64,000 nucleotides of DNA, from NCBI RefSeq assembly GCF_000165425.1, contig NW_001799034.1, positions 100,794 to 164,793 of the forward strand, in the 5' to 3' direction. The number at the start of each line of letters is the position of its first letter. Within the stretch, counting starts at the first letter, position 1. The DNA is from Paramecium tetraurelia. Taxonomy: Eukaryota; Ciliophora; Oligohymenophorea; Peniculida; Parameciidae. The notes under the pieces were generated by a model. It did no database searches. It saw nothing but the letters and a program-made list of their open reading frames with translations, and was not told the DNA's origin. The position numbers were made by a program, and so were the translations under genes. Shown piece by piece: positions 36,301-48,513 of this stretch.

Positions 36301-37623
36301 TAATAAACACAAACTACTGCAATATGCAATATAACTGCTTGTTCTCAATGCAATGCCGATAACACTCAATGTTTGGCTTGCTTAGCACAATATTAAGGAA
36401 AGTCCTACACTTTAATGGGATCAACTTGTGTCACTTGCACATAAAATTGTAGCTCATGCACATTGATGACTGGCAGCACAAGTCAAACTACTTGTTAAGT
36501 TTGCTAGAACGGATATTATAAGACTCAAAGCGCCAATGATCAACCAGTCCTCTGTTCTATTTGCTCATAAACTGGAGCTCTCTTATGTCAAGGTCCTTTG
36601 GAGAATGCCACCTTCTCATAGGTCACAGTTATCCAATGTCAAAATAACTATTATTTATATAATGGAACTTGTGTTCCAGTACCCACTACAGCCACTTGCT
36701 ATACAATTTCAGCTTAAAACGGCAGCAATTGTCAATAATGTCTCCCTGGATATACATTATTTGGAAGCACTTGTTAAACATGTGCCACAAGCAAGAACTA
36801 GAATTGTGTGTAATGCAATGCAAATGCTGATTAAACTGGATTGTAATGCACTTAATGTTAAAATGGATATGTGATTGATTCTACCAACAACGTTTGTGTT
36901 GCATGCATAAGTGGATGCACTAAATGTACTTTGATTGCTGCCACTTAAAATACTGCATAAAGTACTTTATGTAGTGCCTGCAATGATGGAAATTACTTGG
37001 ACAACACAACTGGAAGATGCTTTGCTTGCCCATATGATTGCAAGACATGCGATACTAAATTTGTACTTATTTTATTTTATAATATCATAGACATGCACAA
37101 CATGCAAGGATGGATTTTATTTGAAATAATCACAAACTACATTCAATGCCAAATAATACACCTTCAAACCATGTTACCCATGTTAGTCTAATTGTGCAAC
37201 ATGCTCAGCAAATGGAAATGTCTGTTTGACTTGCTCATCTGGATATGTCTTATAAAATGGTGGATGTGTCAATTTGTAATAATCAATCGTCAATGATGCC
37301 AACCAAGTACAATTATGCCAATTGTTATTAACTTGACACAACTAACACAGGATGTCTTAACTGTTTAGCTGGATTCTACTTAGATGCCTCTAAAGTATGT
37401 TAAGAATGTGTTTCTCCATACAACAACGTAAGATTAATCAATTAACCTTTAGTTTGTTTGTGGCCTCAAACCAGTTAGTCCAACCAATCCAGTAGACCCA
37501 GGAAATAATAATAATGGTAATACAACACCAACTGACACCACTATCCAAATTGGATAAAATCCAGCTCCACCAAGTTCATATTCAATTATATTGGGAATGC
37601 TAATAGTCATAGTTTTATAATGA
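33319..37623 (+). CDS. Large cysteine-rich GPI-anchored surface protein, first of tandem pair
   Basis: ATG 33319 to TGA 37621-37623, roughly 1,400 residues. It is interrupted by several short introns (for example 26 nt near 33600 and others near 33750, 34000, 35400, 37070 and 37430) that I did not all fix. Residues 1-20 form a signal peptide (FLYILLILGYFGVNG). The body is dozens of CxxC units (CTSCTNLTACTQITC, CKTCTGYP) separated by 5-20 residues, like furin-type or Giardia VSP-type repeats. A larger module beginning ICTQCSDGFYFNWD recurs. The protein ends in a short hydrophobic tail (SSYSIILGMLIVIVL) after a Pro/Gly/Asn stretch, as expected of a GPI signal. A ciliate surface-coat role is likely. 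Confidence 0.8.
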
Positions 37624-37663
37624 GCATTTTTAGATAATCATAATTATATTTTAAATACGGTTT

Positions 37664-39838
37664 ATGTATATTAAGTTTGCAACTATCTTTATCCTGACTT
37701 TCACATCATTCGCTTAAACCACTGGGCAGGATTGCACTGAGTTGAGTTGCATATCTACTGGTGCTCTCAAACAACAATACACCACAAGAGTATCATAAAA
37801 GTGTATGGAAGGTAAGCTTGATGATGATCAATTAAATTAGGGTATTTTTGGGCAGGACAATCATGCTAACCTTGTAAGCCAATCTAGGGTGGACATTACG
37901 CTTGCACTTCTTATTGGGGAACTGGTACATTGTATTGTTTATCTGGTTGGACAATCCTAAATGGGTAAATAATAAAATTACGTACATAGGGTTTGTGTGA
38001 ATCTACCCAATGGATGCTTAACCTACTAGTTAAATCAGGATTAGAATGCTTATGTTTGTGGTTCTTGTGATACTGGATTCACTCTGATAGCAGGAGTGTG
38101 TGTATAAAATTAAGCATGTGTCACTTACAGCAGTACTAAATATGTGTGTACTTAATGCTAATAAGGATATTATTTAAATTGGGATTATATACCTGATGTC
38201 TCTTCTGCAAGCGACAACTATTATAATTATTTTGGTAGCTTTTGTAATCCTTGCAGCATTTCAAGTTGTGCAAATTGTCCATCAGCGTAATCATATGCTT
38301 TATACTTAGCAATACTTGTACTTAATGTAAACCAGGATTTTTTTGGTCATTTAGTGGATTAACATCTACTTCTGTAACATCAGGATCTGGAACATGTGAA
38401 AAATGTCTTGATAATTGTATAAATTGCACAAACAATACAAATTGCACATAATGTTCTGATGGCTATTATGCAAACACAATTAATGGTATAACAACATGTT
38501 CTTCATGCTAACCTTCTACAACGTGTGTCAAATGCAGCAATTCAACAACATGTACTTAATGTCTAAGTAGTTATTAATTATTAAACCCAACCACTTGCGA
38601 GAAATTGTATGATGGTTGTACTTAAATGGATACAAATAAGAATTGTACATCTTGTTAAAGTAATTACGTATTGAATACATAATCACCCAAAACTTGCACA
38701 CCTTGTGGAACAGGATGCGCGACTTGCTAATTAAGTAATAATATAGCCACTTGCACTGCATGCCAAGAATTTTACTATGCAACAAAAGATTCCAATGGAA
38801 TTGTCACTTGTGTTGAATGCAAATCCAATCCATAATCCACTGGTTGGTTGAGATGTGGAGGTCCATATGATAGCCCATCATACACCACAGTTTAAGTAAC
38901 CCAATGTATCGATGGTTATTTCTTGGTCAATATAACATCCAATAACATCACTACACCCACTTGCATTGCAGCCATTCCTTCATCAGCTTGTCTGACACTT
39001 ACCACAACATCCACCAACACAAATAATATCTGTGCCACATGCATACCTAATTACAATCCTTATGTTGATGGAACTTGCTTATCTTGTCCTCCTCAATAAG
39101 GAGCCAAATAACAACTCTCCAGTCAATGTAACAAATGTAGTGGAACATCCACAACCAATATCTCTTGTGCTGGATGTAGTCAAAGATACTTCCTTTAATC
39201 TGCAAATTCAGCAGTTTCAGCCACATGTGCCACTTGTTCTGCTAGTGGTGGATGTCTTGAATGTCAATCTAATCTTAATTGTACTAAATGCGATGTTGGC
39301 TACTTTAAGACTGGGGATTCGAACAATTCTGTATGTCAACCTTGTCTCAAAAATTGTGCTGTTTGTACTGATTCAAATGTATTGATTCACTCATATTTTA
39401 GAAATGCACAACTTGCATGGATGGCTATTTTGCTTATACTGGTTCACAAACAGCTTAATCTGCTTGTGTGGCTTGTTAATTTGGATGTGCTACATGCAAT
39501 AACCCTGGAAGTACATGTTAATCCTGTATTGATGGATATGTACTCTAAAGTGGTGGTTGTGTACCTTTGAATTAAGCTAATTGTGCAGTAAAACTTAACT
39601 CCGCAACAACAACAACTATTCAAACCTATAATTCAAATGGCTGTAGTATTTGTAAATATGGATTCCATATGATATCCAATCGTTGCTTTTAATCAGTCCA
39701 ACCTTATGCAGGAGTATTTAAATATCTTATCTTTAGTTTGCTTATAAGCAATTAAGCGAATAAACAATTATTAATGACACTCCACAATTTGGATTTATTT
39801 TGACATCGATGTTCATAATGTTACAATTTGTTTTTTGA
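37664..39838 (+). CDS. Cysteine-rich GPI-anchored surface protein, second of tandem pair
   Basis: ATG 37664 to TGA 39836-39838, about 700 residues, several small introns including a 23-nt one before the last exon (near 39717). A signal peptide (FATIFILTFTSFA) leads into Thr/Ser/Asn-rich CxxC repeats. A module KYVCTQCQQGYYLNWDY matches the larger module of the upstream gene, so the two are paralogues only 40 bases apart. The C-terminus (FGFILTSMFIMLQFVF) is a hydrophobic tail without basic residues after it, typical of GPI attachment. It would be exported to the cell or ciliary surface. No ligand can be inferred. Confidence 0.8.
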
Positions 39839-39874
39839 AATGGATATGCAAATATATAAATCATACAATATTAA

Positions 39875-41808
39875 TCATTTAAAAAGAGTACTATATAATT
39901 CACTGATCTTTAACTCCCCAGATTTAAATGTCCTCTATAGTAATTGATCGCTCCTCATCTTTCTATGTCTAAATGACAATTGTAGTTTGTACAAGTTTAA
40001 TGTATCGTTCTATTCAGTTATTATTCTCTTTGGTTCATTATTCTTCTTTAAAGCATCTCCGTAGAGCATTTTTAAATCAGTCAACTAACTTAAATTGATT
40101 ATAGTCCTTAACTTAATCTGTTTGGACTTCACTCTCTTAGTAAAATCTTCAGATGATTACTTGCTGTGTATCTTAGCAGAGGATAACAGTATTTAAGCAT
40201 ATTCAATAGGAGGAGAACGTTCTTTTGATTCCTTTGGTGAATTCAAGGGATGTGTATGAGCAGTCCTTTTAACCACTCTATCCTCCTTGAATATTTTATC
40301 AATCAATTTCTAATTAAAACTGGACAACTTCCTTTCTCTAACTGTTTTCACTACCTTCTTCTCTTCCTATTATTGTTCCGGTTCCTAAGATTCCAAAATT
40401 TCAGTTTGTTGCTTTAAACTCTCAAATGGTTTAATTTAGGATGGACTTCTAATTATTAAAGTTGGCGATTCCAATCCACTCGATTAAAATGTCTTGCCCT
40501 GCTGTAAACAAGTAAAATCTCTGGCAATCATCAATGAAGAAGTCATTGATTTTTTGGAATTGCCCCCATTCCCTCCACTTATCTTAGTGTAATCCCTTTT
40601 TATTATCCCTTTTGGAAACAACTTGGAGGGAGCCTGGAGTGTGCTCTGACTTTTCCTCAACCAAGGATGACCCAATACCTAATAAGCTGAATACCTCTCA
40701 TTTGGATCTGGATGCAACATCAATTGAACGAGTTCCTTGTATTCCTTGCTCAAAGTAATGTTTGGAAATTAGTAGTTTAATTTTAAGATGTTCTGAACAG
40801 TCTACTCTTAGATTGGTCGAGTGAAGGGCAGAGTGCCACACACTAGAGCAAACAATATCACTCCCATTGCCCATATGTCTATAGATGGTCGTATCTATTG
40901 GATTTATCCTGATAGCACTTCAGGAGGCATGTAACTTAAACTTCCCAAATCTATCTTATCAATGATAAAGTTTGTAGCCACAGTAGCAATACCAAAATCT
41001 ATGATCTTGACCTATTTGTCTGTTTTAGATGTTAAAAGAATATTCTCCAGCTTCAGATCTCTATGTACTAGCTTTTAATCGTGGCAATAACAAATGGCAT
41101 CTGCGATTTATCGAAATATAATGCGTGCCTCTTCCTCAGTAAGTTTTCCCTTCTCTAAATGATTACTCTATGAAATATTACATTGAATATAATCCACTAA
41201 GTCCCCTCCTTCTAAAAATTCCATAATTAAAACTACCTACATACTTGGAAGTGTGTAGCAATTGATAATCTTTATAATGTTTTTATGTCTTAGATTCTTC
41301 ATTACTTCTGCTTCTCTAAATACCAAGTCTATATCAGCAGCATTCCATAATTTCCCTGAATCGATAATTTTAATGGCAACTTATTCTTGAGTCAGCTTAT
41401 GTTTACCCAGCATCACTTTGCCAAATCCTCCTTCCCCCAAGGTCTTCATAATCTGATAGACACTGAATTGGGAATAAGCATCAAAATCTCTAGCTAAAAG
41501 TGAACTTTATAGGAAGAATGAAATTACAATCGGAAACGTATAGCAATGTGCCATCTTTCAGAAACATTAGATCTTCCTCAAAGATCTCAACCCCTTATTA
41601 GGTAAACAATCGAAGTCGATCTAATTCTATTGAATAGAAATGTTCAGCCTTCTTTTTAATATCTTTCATACTGATCTGATTATTATTAAGCTCATTTTAC
41701 TAGCGAATACTCCATTGTAATGATCGCACTATTCAAATCTCCATTAAGTGTAAGCAACAACTTTTGTTTGCGATTCTCTTCAAAATAATTATCATAAATG
41801 TCTAACAT
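39875..41808 (-). CDS. Serine/threonine protein kinase with ubiquitin/DCX-like N-terminus
   Basis: ATG 41808 to TGA 39875; introns of 25 and 34 nt leave 625 codons, exact. Residues 1-95 include LFTQQGVEIFEEDLMFLKDGTLLYVSD, a doublecortin/ubiquitin-like strand pattern common before kinases in ciliates. The kinase domain (about 105-370) has TLGEGGFGKV, VAIKII, VHRDLKLENILL, IIDFGIA and YMPPEVLSG, with DIWAMGVILFAL and GHPWLRK at the end. All catalytic residues are present. The family is CAMK/AMPK-like. The C-terminal 250 residues are Ser/Lys/Gln-rich and unassigned. No EF-hands follow, so it is not a calcium-dependent kinase of the CDPK type. Confidence 0.9.
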
Positions 41809-42038
41809 ATTTATTATAATCAAAAATAAAAATTATATCAAACTTATCAGGTTGTACTCCGTTACTTAATGATATATTAATGAGAATCTGTAGTATATTT
41901 TATTTATTATGTTGTAATAACTAATATCATTATTAAACCTATTTGTTTACAAAATTAAATACTAGATGATCACATTTACTGAAACATAAATAAATTGACG
42001 ATTTTAATATATTTTATATATTTATTTGTGTATATATT

Positions 42039-43543
42039 TCAATGTGACTCTTTCTTGCCTGGTAACAACTTAGACAAAAATCCATGATCATTGCTCTCAC
42101 CCTCTGGCAATTTGAAGCTCTTCTTGATCTTGTAATAAGGGGGTCCCCAATTCTTTTCCAAGTAGATGTCTATGAATGCTTTCTTGAAGTTCTTGCACCA
42201 ATTATAATATCTAAATTATTATAATGAATGATTTACCTAAGAGAAGCCAAGAAGCCTCCATTTGAGAAATAAAGGTTGTGCCAAGCATTCTCATTGTTAT
42301 ATTTGTGACACAAGAATGTTAGGGTATTTTAACCTAACAAAATTGGTACTTTACTATATCCATCATATTCGGCATTTAGTGATTTACCTGCAATGTTTCT
42401 TTCGATATTATTTCTAACAACGTGAAGTTGATGGAATCCTGCCCAGAAACAATTAGTTGTAGGAACATCATTTACATCACCAAGTCCGAAAATGTTCTTA
42501 AATTTGTTGTGCTATAAGGTTTTGATGTTGACATCCAACAATCCCTTTGATGTGGTGAGACCAGCCTTAACTAATTAGTCATGAGGCTTTGTGGGTGCAA
42601 CTGCATACAAATGATTGAATGGTCTTGTCTATCTGCTGCCAGTTTTAACATCTTCGAAAATTGCTGTATTTTGTTATTTATTCACTTCAACCAATTTCAA
42701 ACCATATTCCACATTGATGTTTCTTCTTTTTATCTCCTCCTTGAAGAATTAATCTCCTGCATCATTGTACTAAACAAATCGCTCATTTGGTTAAATAATT
42801 GTGAGTCTCTTTATTGGTGATTGACGACCATTTGCTGTCTGCCATTCCCATATCCTTTAACTCAACAGGAAATTATAGGACTCCACTTCTCCACTGAATG
42901 GGAATTAAGGAATGCAGAAATATGCTTCACCGTGGTTGAAGTTGTAATGCCATCTTGTATATTTATGATTTGAGGAACGCCAACTTGGATGATCAAGATT
43001 TGTGAAGACTGGAGAATCAAAATCTTACCAAGCCTCTTCGAATCCCTTGATTGCATCATAATTCACTTATTAACCTATAGAAATGTTAACATTGATATTT
43101 AATACCCATAGCCACAACTAATTAACCATAACTGATACGTCTGCCATTTCTCAATATGATGGCATTCTCTTCTGGCAAGATTGTTTGGGATCCCACTTAA
43201 TCTGAGTGAGCTGTGTACATATTGAGTGACAATTTGGCATTTAATAAGAAATCAGTCTTTGGCTGTCTTCTATTATTCATAGATCTATCTGATTGGTGTT
43301 ATTTAATTGATATTCTAATCCAATACTACCATGGTCTTGTATTTTCCATGTGAAACCTAATCAATTATCAGAATATCCTAATACCTTATCAAGTTGTCTG
43401 CTTAAAACACCACCCAAATTACATCCGATAATTACAACATCATAATGATCAAGATCTTTCTTTGTAGGCTTACGCTTGTTAAACACACCCGCGAAGTAGC
43501 GAGGTGTAAGCGAATGCCTCAATTGCATTCCAGATATTAGCAT
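42039..43543 (-). CDS. SQR/NDH-2-like FAD-dependent oxidoreductase, possible frame break
   Basis: ATG 43543 to TGA 42039. A basic, amphipathic start (LRHSLTPRYFAGVFNKRK) could be a mitochondrial targeting signal. YDVVIIGCNLGG is a Rossmann FAD-binding strand. Later signs are GQLVVAMG, AVAPTKPHDQLVKAG, KNIFGLGDVNDVP and a C-terminal KNWGPPYYKIKK. This order matches sulfide:quinone oxidoreductase and type II NADH dehydrogenases. Introns of 28, 31 and 26 nt fit, but the coding frame shifts by one base near 43255-43275 with no GT...AG to explain it. It could be a sequence error, a pseudogene or a misread exon. The usual GxGxxG glycine pattern is also imperfect. Confidence 0.65.
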
Positions 43544-45356
43544 TTTTAAATTAATCAAATAATATACACTAAACTTTCATATCTCAATGGTGTTTTCGGC
43601 ATTCCTTTATAAATTACCTTTGATTTAGAAATGCAAAAAAGTCTAGAACCATTTAGACTATTTTTCTTGAATTCATTTTATTAATTGATAATCAACAAAA
43701 AATTACATCTATTTTAAAATATTTATTTATCTGGAAAGTTGAGTTTCAGGACTTTCGAAAAGCCATGTAACTGTAATTTAAATGTGTTTAAATATACAAA
43801 ACTTAAATCCTATTTGGTAATTGAAAAAAAGCATAAGAATTTATTTATATTAGTTGTGACCTAATGGATGTATGGACCATAAGATCTTGTCTCCAAGCAG
43901 TATTAAGAAATTATTAATAAAAAATTATAATATTTATTGTAGGTCTAATATATACAAATCATAAATACAGAAGAGTAACATATAACTTCAATTTATATGA
44001 CATATCTATGAGACATAATTAGAATAAAGTTATTAATAACAGGAGAATTCACTAATTTATAATTGTTTTTAATTATTAAGATATATATTGAGGAGTTCAA
44101 TAAAGAGTCCAAAAGAGTTAAAATATAATTTATTTATTTTTAAAGCAGAACATTTCAAATTAATTCAAAGAATTTGATTAGAAATAAAATATTGATAATA
44201 TAGTAACCAAACTGTTAAATACAATTTAGATTAAATAAGAATTATAAATATCAGATTAAAAAAAATAATTAACTAAACCTAATTTAGATTGATTAATCTA
44301 AACCTAATAATCATTTAGAAATTAACTTTACTTCAATATATTTTGCCAAATATATATTTATTATATTATTTATATTGGATTTAATTGGTCTATTTATTCA
44401 ATACATTTTGATGGAAGTTAGAAAATATAGAACAAACAAAGAGAGATTGAGTAACTAAACTAAGTAAAGATGAAATAAACTTATTAATTAGATTTGATTT
44501 AGAAGTAGAAATATATTAATTTTCAACAATTATCGATTAATTAGTTCATTAGATAAAAAAAGTCTGCATTTGTCTAAATTCAACTAGTAATAATTAATTA
44601 GTTTGGTTAGTATATCAAAATATTTTACTCAAACATCAAATTATTCTTTTATTATAAATCACATAATAATTTAACATACTTTATAAGATTATATATGTGA
44701 TTTTATATGTATTTGTTAGAATTTATTGAATATATTAAAAAATAAAATTTGAGCAATAAAATTGAAATTAGTAACCCTAATTTATATGAAACTGAATTCT
44801 TATTACTAACACCATCGGAAGATTATGCTCAGCATATGTTTAGTAAAATAATTCCTTTTAAAAACTCACAATATTCGATTTATATATTTTTTTTATTCTT
44901 GATCATTAATTTGATAGAGAAGTTGAGCAGAAGAAACTCTTGATATTCATTACTTATTGAAATCTGTCTTAAATTTTGAAAAATTCACTACTTTGATATA
45001 AATTTAATGCTTAATTCTTATAACAAAATAAGTGAATAAACTCTTCAGTCAAATAAACAACAAAAAATCATCTTCTTTATATTGTATAATCCAATAGAAA
45101 CAATCGATGTATGATATAACAACGTGTTCATTTTTTGAAAGTTAGTATAAAAATTCAAAATTTCTTTTTCCTACTATCACCTTAAATTTTTCGAGGTTGA
45201 ATTATGTTATTTTATTTTACTTTACTTTTTTGAGGCTGCATTTAATTCTATGAACTCCTATAATATAATGAATCTATTTTTTGCTTATTGATTAAAAAGT
45301 TGGAATAGAAATACAGTTTTGCATTGATTTGCATTTTGATGATATTGAAGATCATA
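43544..45356. other. Gene-poor, extremely AT-rich region
   Basis: About 1.8 kb with the highest AT content of the window. Two frames stay open: 43631-44011 plus (126 residues, MQKSLEPFRLFFLN...) and 44707-44943 plus (78 residues, YETEFLLLTPSEDYAQ and a hydrophobic end). Neither has a domain, and both are within chance expectation for DNA where TGA is rare. The second is the more protein-like. I see no repeats or mobile-element marks. Confidence 0.4.
44707..44943 (+). CDS. Possible small protein, 78 residues
   Basis: ATG 44707 to TGA 44941-44943. The middle is polar and codon use is plausible (NPNLYETEFLLLTPSEDY); the end has one hydrophobic helix (YSIYIFFLFLIINLIE). No family is recognised. 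It may be the remains of a larger gene. Confidence 0.25.
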
Positions 45357-45512
45357 ATGTAATCGTTGGAAAAAAATGATGAAAACACTATTAAAAATAG
45401 AAAAACTACCACGACATAAGGGTATTATGAGGATATCAGAAGTTCAGAAACAGTAAAAGATAAGTTTGGATGGATTAAAATCAGAATGAATCTTGATCTC
45501 TATATTGAATGA
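45357..45512 (+). CDS. Possible small ORF or gene relic, 51 residues
   Basis: ATG 45357 to TGA 45510-45512. The product (ENTIKNRKTTTTQGYYED, ETVKDKFGWIKI) looks protein-like. A second protein-like piece (VGIEIQFCIDLHFDDIEDH) lies just upstream in another frame with no clear intron, which suggests a decayed or mis-joined gene. Confidence 0.25.
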
Positions 45513-45542
45513 TGAATATAGACAAAATTGACTTATAATATA

Positions 45543-45755
45543 TCAAGTTCTGGCTTTCTTGATTCTTTTGGCTAAGGCACATTTATATTTTAAAAGATTT
45601 CTAGACGAAAGTACATCATTTGATGTTTCAAGGACTAAAAAATTTATTCGTTATTGATAGATCTCCATCTTCTTAACTGTTTATGCTTCTGAAGCTACTT
45701 CTATATCGTCATTCCATATTGAAATTGACCCATCTTTGTTGAAATTTGAATTCAT
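45543..45755 (-). CDS. Small protein, 70 residues, unknown
   Basis: ATG 45755 to TGA 45543, no intron. The sequence has good amino-acid balance (NFNKDGSISIWNDDIEVAS, VKKMEIYQQRINFLVLE) and a basic end (LAKRIKKART). NKDGSISIWND slightly resembles a calcium-binding loop but lacks the full EF-hand pattern. It is the most credible gene in an otherwise sparse 2.6-kb stretch. Confidence 0.4.
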
Positions 45756-46175
45756 TTGTTTGGTTTCTTTGCAAAAATGGTTTGAGTTGAGGAAAATTTA
45801 ATTTAATAAATAAATAAATAGGAGCTTGAAAGAAAATCAATTTAAATACTAATTTCTACTTGAAGATCAAATTTTTGTGGATTTGCCGAGAGCCTACTAT
45901 ACGACATCACTATCAAGAAAGATTTTCTAAGAATGTCAAACATAAGAAATATTTAAAACGGATTTATAATATTTAAATATATGCCGCTAATATTAGTATT
46001 AATGAAATTTATTGATTATTCATAAAAATATGTTCTTTACTAAGATGTAAAATTTTGAAATAAAAATATTCTCTATCACTTGATTATTTAATCTCTTCCT
46101 CTTTTATATAAAATGAAAACATATCCTTACAATTTAGAATGATAGAGAAAATAATAAAATACGTAATAAATAATA

Positions 46176-47738
46176 TCAAAATTCTGCACCACAGAATAAG
46201 CATAGTAAATCAGAATTTGGATGTCCCTTTGTTATTATATCCTTTAAAGAATGAAAATCTATTTCCTTATCATATGAGATATTCACAGAATCAAAGATGA
46301 CTCTGGTGAAAAATTCAGATATATCATTCAAGAAATTCGTATCTTATGTCTTGACTATCTTACTCATGGTTTGATGACTTAATTTAGAAACTTCAGGGTA
46401 AGAGAGTTTCCCATTTCTATCCATATCAGCGATTTTGATGAATAAGTCAATGCGTTCTTCCTTAGTTTTGGCTTATACTGAACTCATCAGGAATAAAAAT
46501 TGTTACCAATCCAAAAAGCCTGAACATCTAGAATCTATGATATTAAATATTCCTTTAGCCATATATTCTGATTAATCTTAGATATTCTCTATTCCTTATC
46601 TATAAAAATCGTATGATATCCCTTTAGTCAATTTGTTTTTTTCTCTCTTTTAAGTTATAGCAGTTAAAAGTTGAAGCACTTTAAAAAATGAATAAAAAGC
46701 ATACAATTAAGCTCTATTCAACTTATATTTAGCTTAGATATCTGGGATATTCATTTCAGTGAGTAATGGTATGCTTTCCAACCAATTCTGTTCATCTGAA
46801 AAATAATTCCTGGGTTTAAATTTGTTTTTTTATTATTCTTTATCCAGAATTAATTGTAAAGGGTGACTAATTCTTTTAGAAAGAGTCTTTGATTCAAATG
46901 CTCTACTTTTGGGAGTAGGATATTAAATTTGGTCATAAAATTTAATAATCTTTTTGACATCATCAGTTTTTTGAGATAATTAATTATGCATATTTTCAAT
47001 ATAATTTTGTAATTCTTCTTAACATTTTTCCATGTTTTCTATAAAATATTTCTCTTATTTATTCATCTTAATTTTACTTGTGAAAATAAAACTAGATTTT
47101 TATGTCTTTGGTGATAGAAAGGGTCTTGAAGATTATACACTAGTAGTTCTTGTGTAATTATCGTAAACAGATTGCAAATTTCTCATTTCTTTTGTTAAAA
47201 ATGTCCCTCTATGTGTGGTGGGAGGTGATTTTGGCACATCTTAATGAACTGATATAAGGGAGAGACATGATTTTAATTTGCATACAGGTATTTATTACAA
47301 TCCTTCATTGGAATGATAGCTTTATGAAGCTCCTCTATCAATCTTGTTGATTTATTTAATATAGTGATCAAATGGGCGAACAAATAGCCAGAATAGATTA
47401 GATCTGGTACTAAATAAATAGGATTTGCTTGACTTCGAATAGTATTTTATTTAGTTGCCATAAATATCATAAAAAAATATAGTCTTATTCAAGAGATTTC
47501 TCTCCTTCAAAAATTCATTCAATTCCATTTTGATAAGAGTGTCTATTTTATATTTGATCAATTGTTTAAGATTTATTTCAATGTGTAAAGGAGTGATTTT
47601 CTAATCTGTTAAAATATCATCAACAAATATAGCTAAAATCTTTTCTTTTTGAACAGGGATTTGTTCATTATCAATAAAACCCCATTAGGATTGTCTTTAT
47701 TGAATTTTTGAATTTCCTGTGATCATCAATCGAGCCAT
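46176..47738 (-). CDS. EF-hand calcium-binding protein
   Basis: ATG 47738 to TGA 46176, one exon, 520 residues. Near residue 435 a canonical EF-hand loop reads DMDRNGKLSYPE inside a helix-loop-helix (IDLFIKIADMDRNG...VSKLSHQTM). A degenerate partner lies about 45 residues before it (IIDSRCSGFLDWQQF). The upstream region is helical and Gln/Lys-rich, with conserved-looking EIPLLTEMNIPDI-type segments but no enzyme domain. It is probably a Ca2+ sensor or a cytoskeletal protein of the ciliate calcium system. The last residues contain CLFCG. There is no signal peptide. Confidence 0.8.
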
Positions 47739-48090
47739 TTTTAATATAATATTTTAATCAACAGAGTATAATAAATCTCATTTAAAATAAAATTCTTAAT
47801 CAGCAATTTAATTTCAATTAACCAGCAAACTCGTGTTGATGATTACATATTAATAAAAATATTAATTATTTTCATTGTATTTCTATCTATGGATCATCAT
47901 TGATTTACCAGCCTGTTAAATCAGCCATAGACTTGAAATGAGTTAGAATTTCTTGGTTTTAAGTACTGTGATTTTATTTTTACTCGAAAATAGTTGTCAA
48001 TAATTTTTGTTTTCTTTTGATTCTTTCAAATGGATACCATGGTTTAGTTTCCTTTAGAGATTGCCTAACCTATCCTCCCTTTTTAAAAAA
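47739..48090. other. Intergenic, AT-rich
   Basis: About 350 bases between the EF-hand gene start (minus) and a plus-strand membrane ORF. No supported gene; likely a divergent promoter. Confidence 0.45.
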
Positions 48091-48513
48091 ATGTTATTGT
48101 TTTATGATATTTAGATGAGTATCCAAATTCAAACTTCTCTTTTGCTTCTGATTTTCTAGAGTGAGTTGTTTATTATTCGAGGCAACTCTATGGGTGTGGA
48201 TAATCATTGGTTGACAGAGTTAACTCATAAGAATCTTGTTATCTTGGGGCTGGAGTATCGATTACTATGACTCCTTTGTAGTTTCTTACCCTAACTATTT
48301 AACCTACTTACGATTCTTCGCTATTAATTTTATGACATCGGTTTTGGAGTTTATGGTGGATTTATTTGTTTATTTTGTATCATTCTAATATTTGATCTTA
48401 TTTGTAAATTGTGCATTGTTTCGATATAAATTCAATCTCGCTCGACTTAGCTATCCTTGTATTTCTTCATTTAAATATAATATTATATTATTAGTAACAA
48501 TTAAGAAATTCAC
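48091..48513 (+). CDS. Membrane ORF in frame with the downstream otubain
   Basis: ATG 48091 opens a frame containing one TGA, which lies inside an in-phase 27-nt intron at 48255-48281 (GTATCG...TTGTAG). Spliced, it encodes TSLLLLIFQSELFIIRG, a polar loop and a strong membrane segment (GFICLFCIILIFDLICKL). No TGA separates it from the ATG of the otubain at 48514, and the frame is the same. It could be an N-terminal membrane extension of that otubain, like the membrane helix of the otubain at 16076. It could also be a separate short gene or leader; the last 60 bases are AT-rich like a promoter. Confidence 0.4.

Noticed and set aside
48255-48281. TGA near 48270 as the end of the membrane ORF
   Set aside because: It falls inside a typical 27-nt in-phase intron (GTATCG...TTGTAG), and the frame remains protein-like on both sides.
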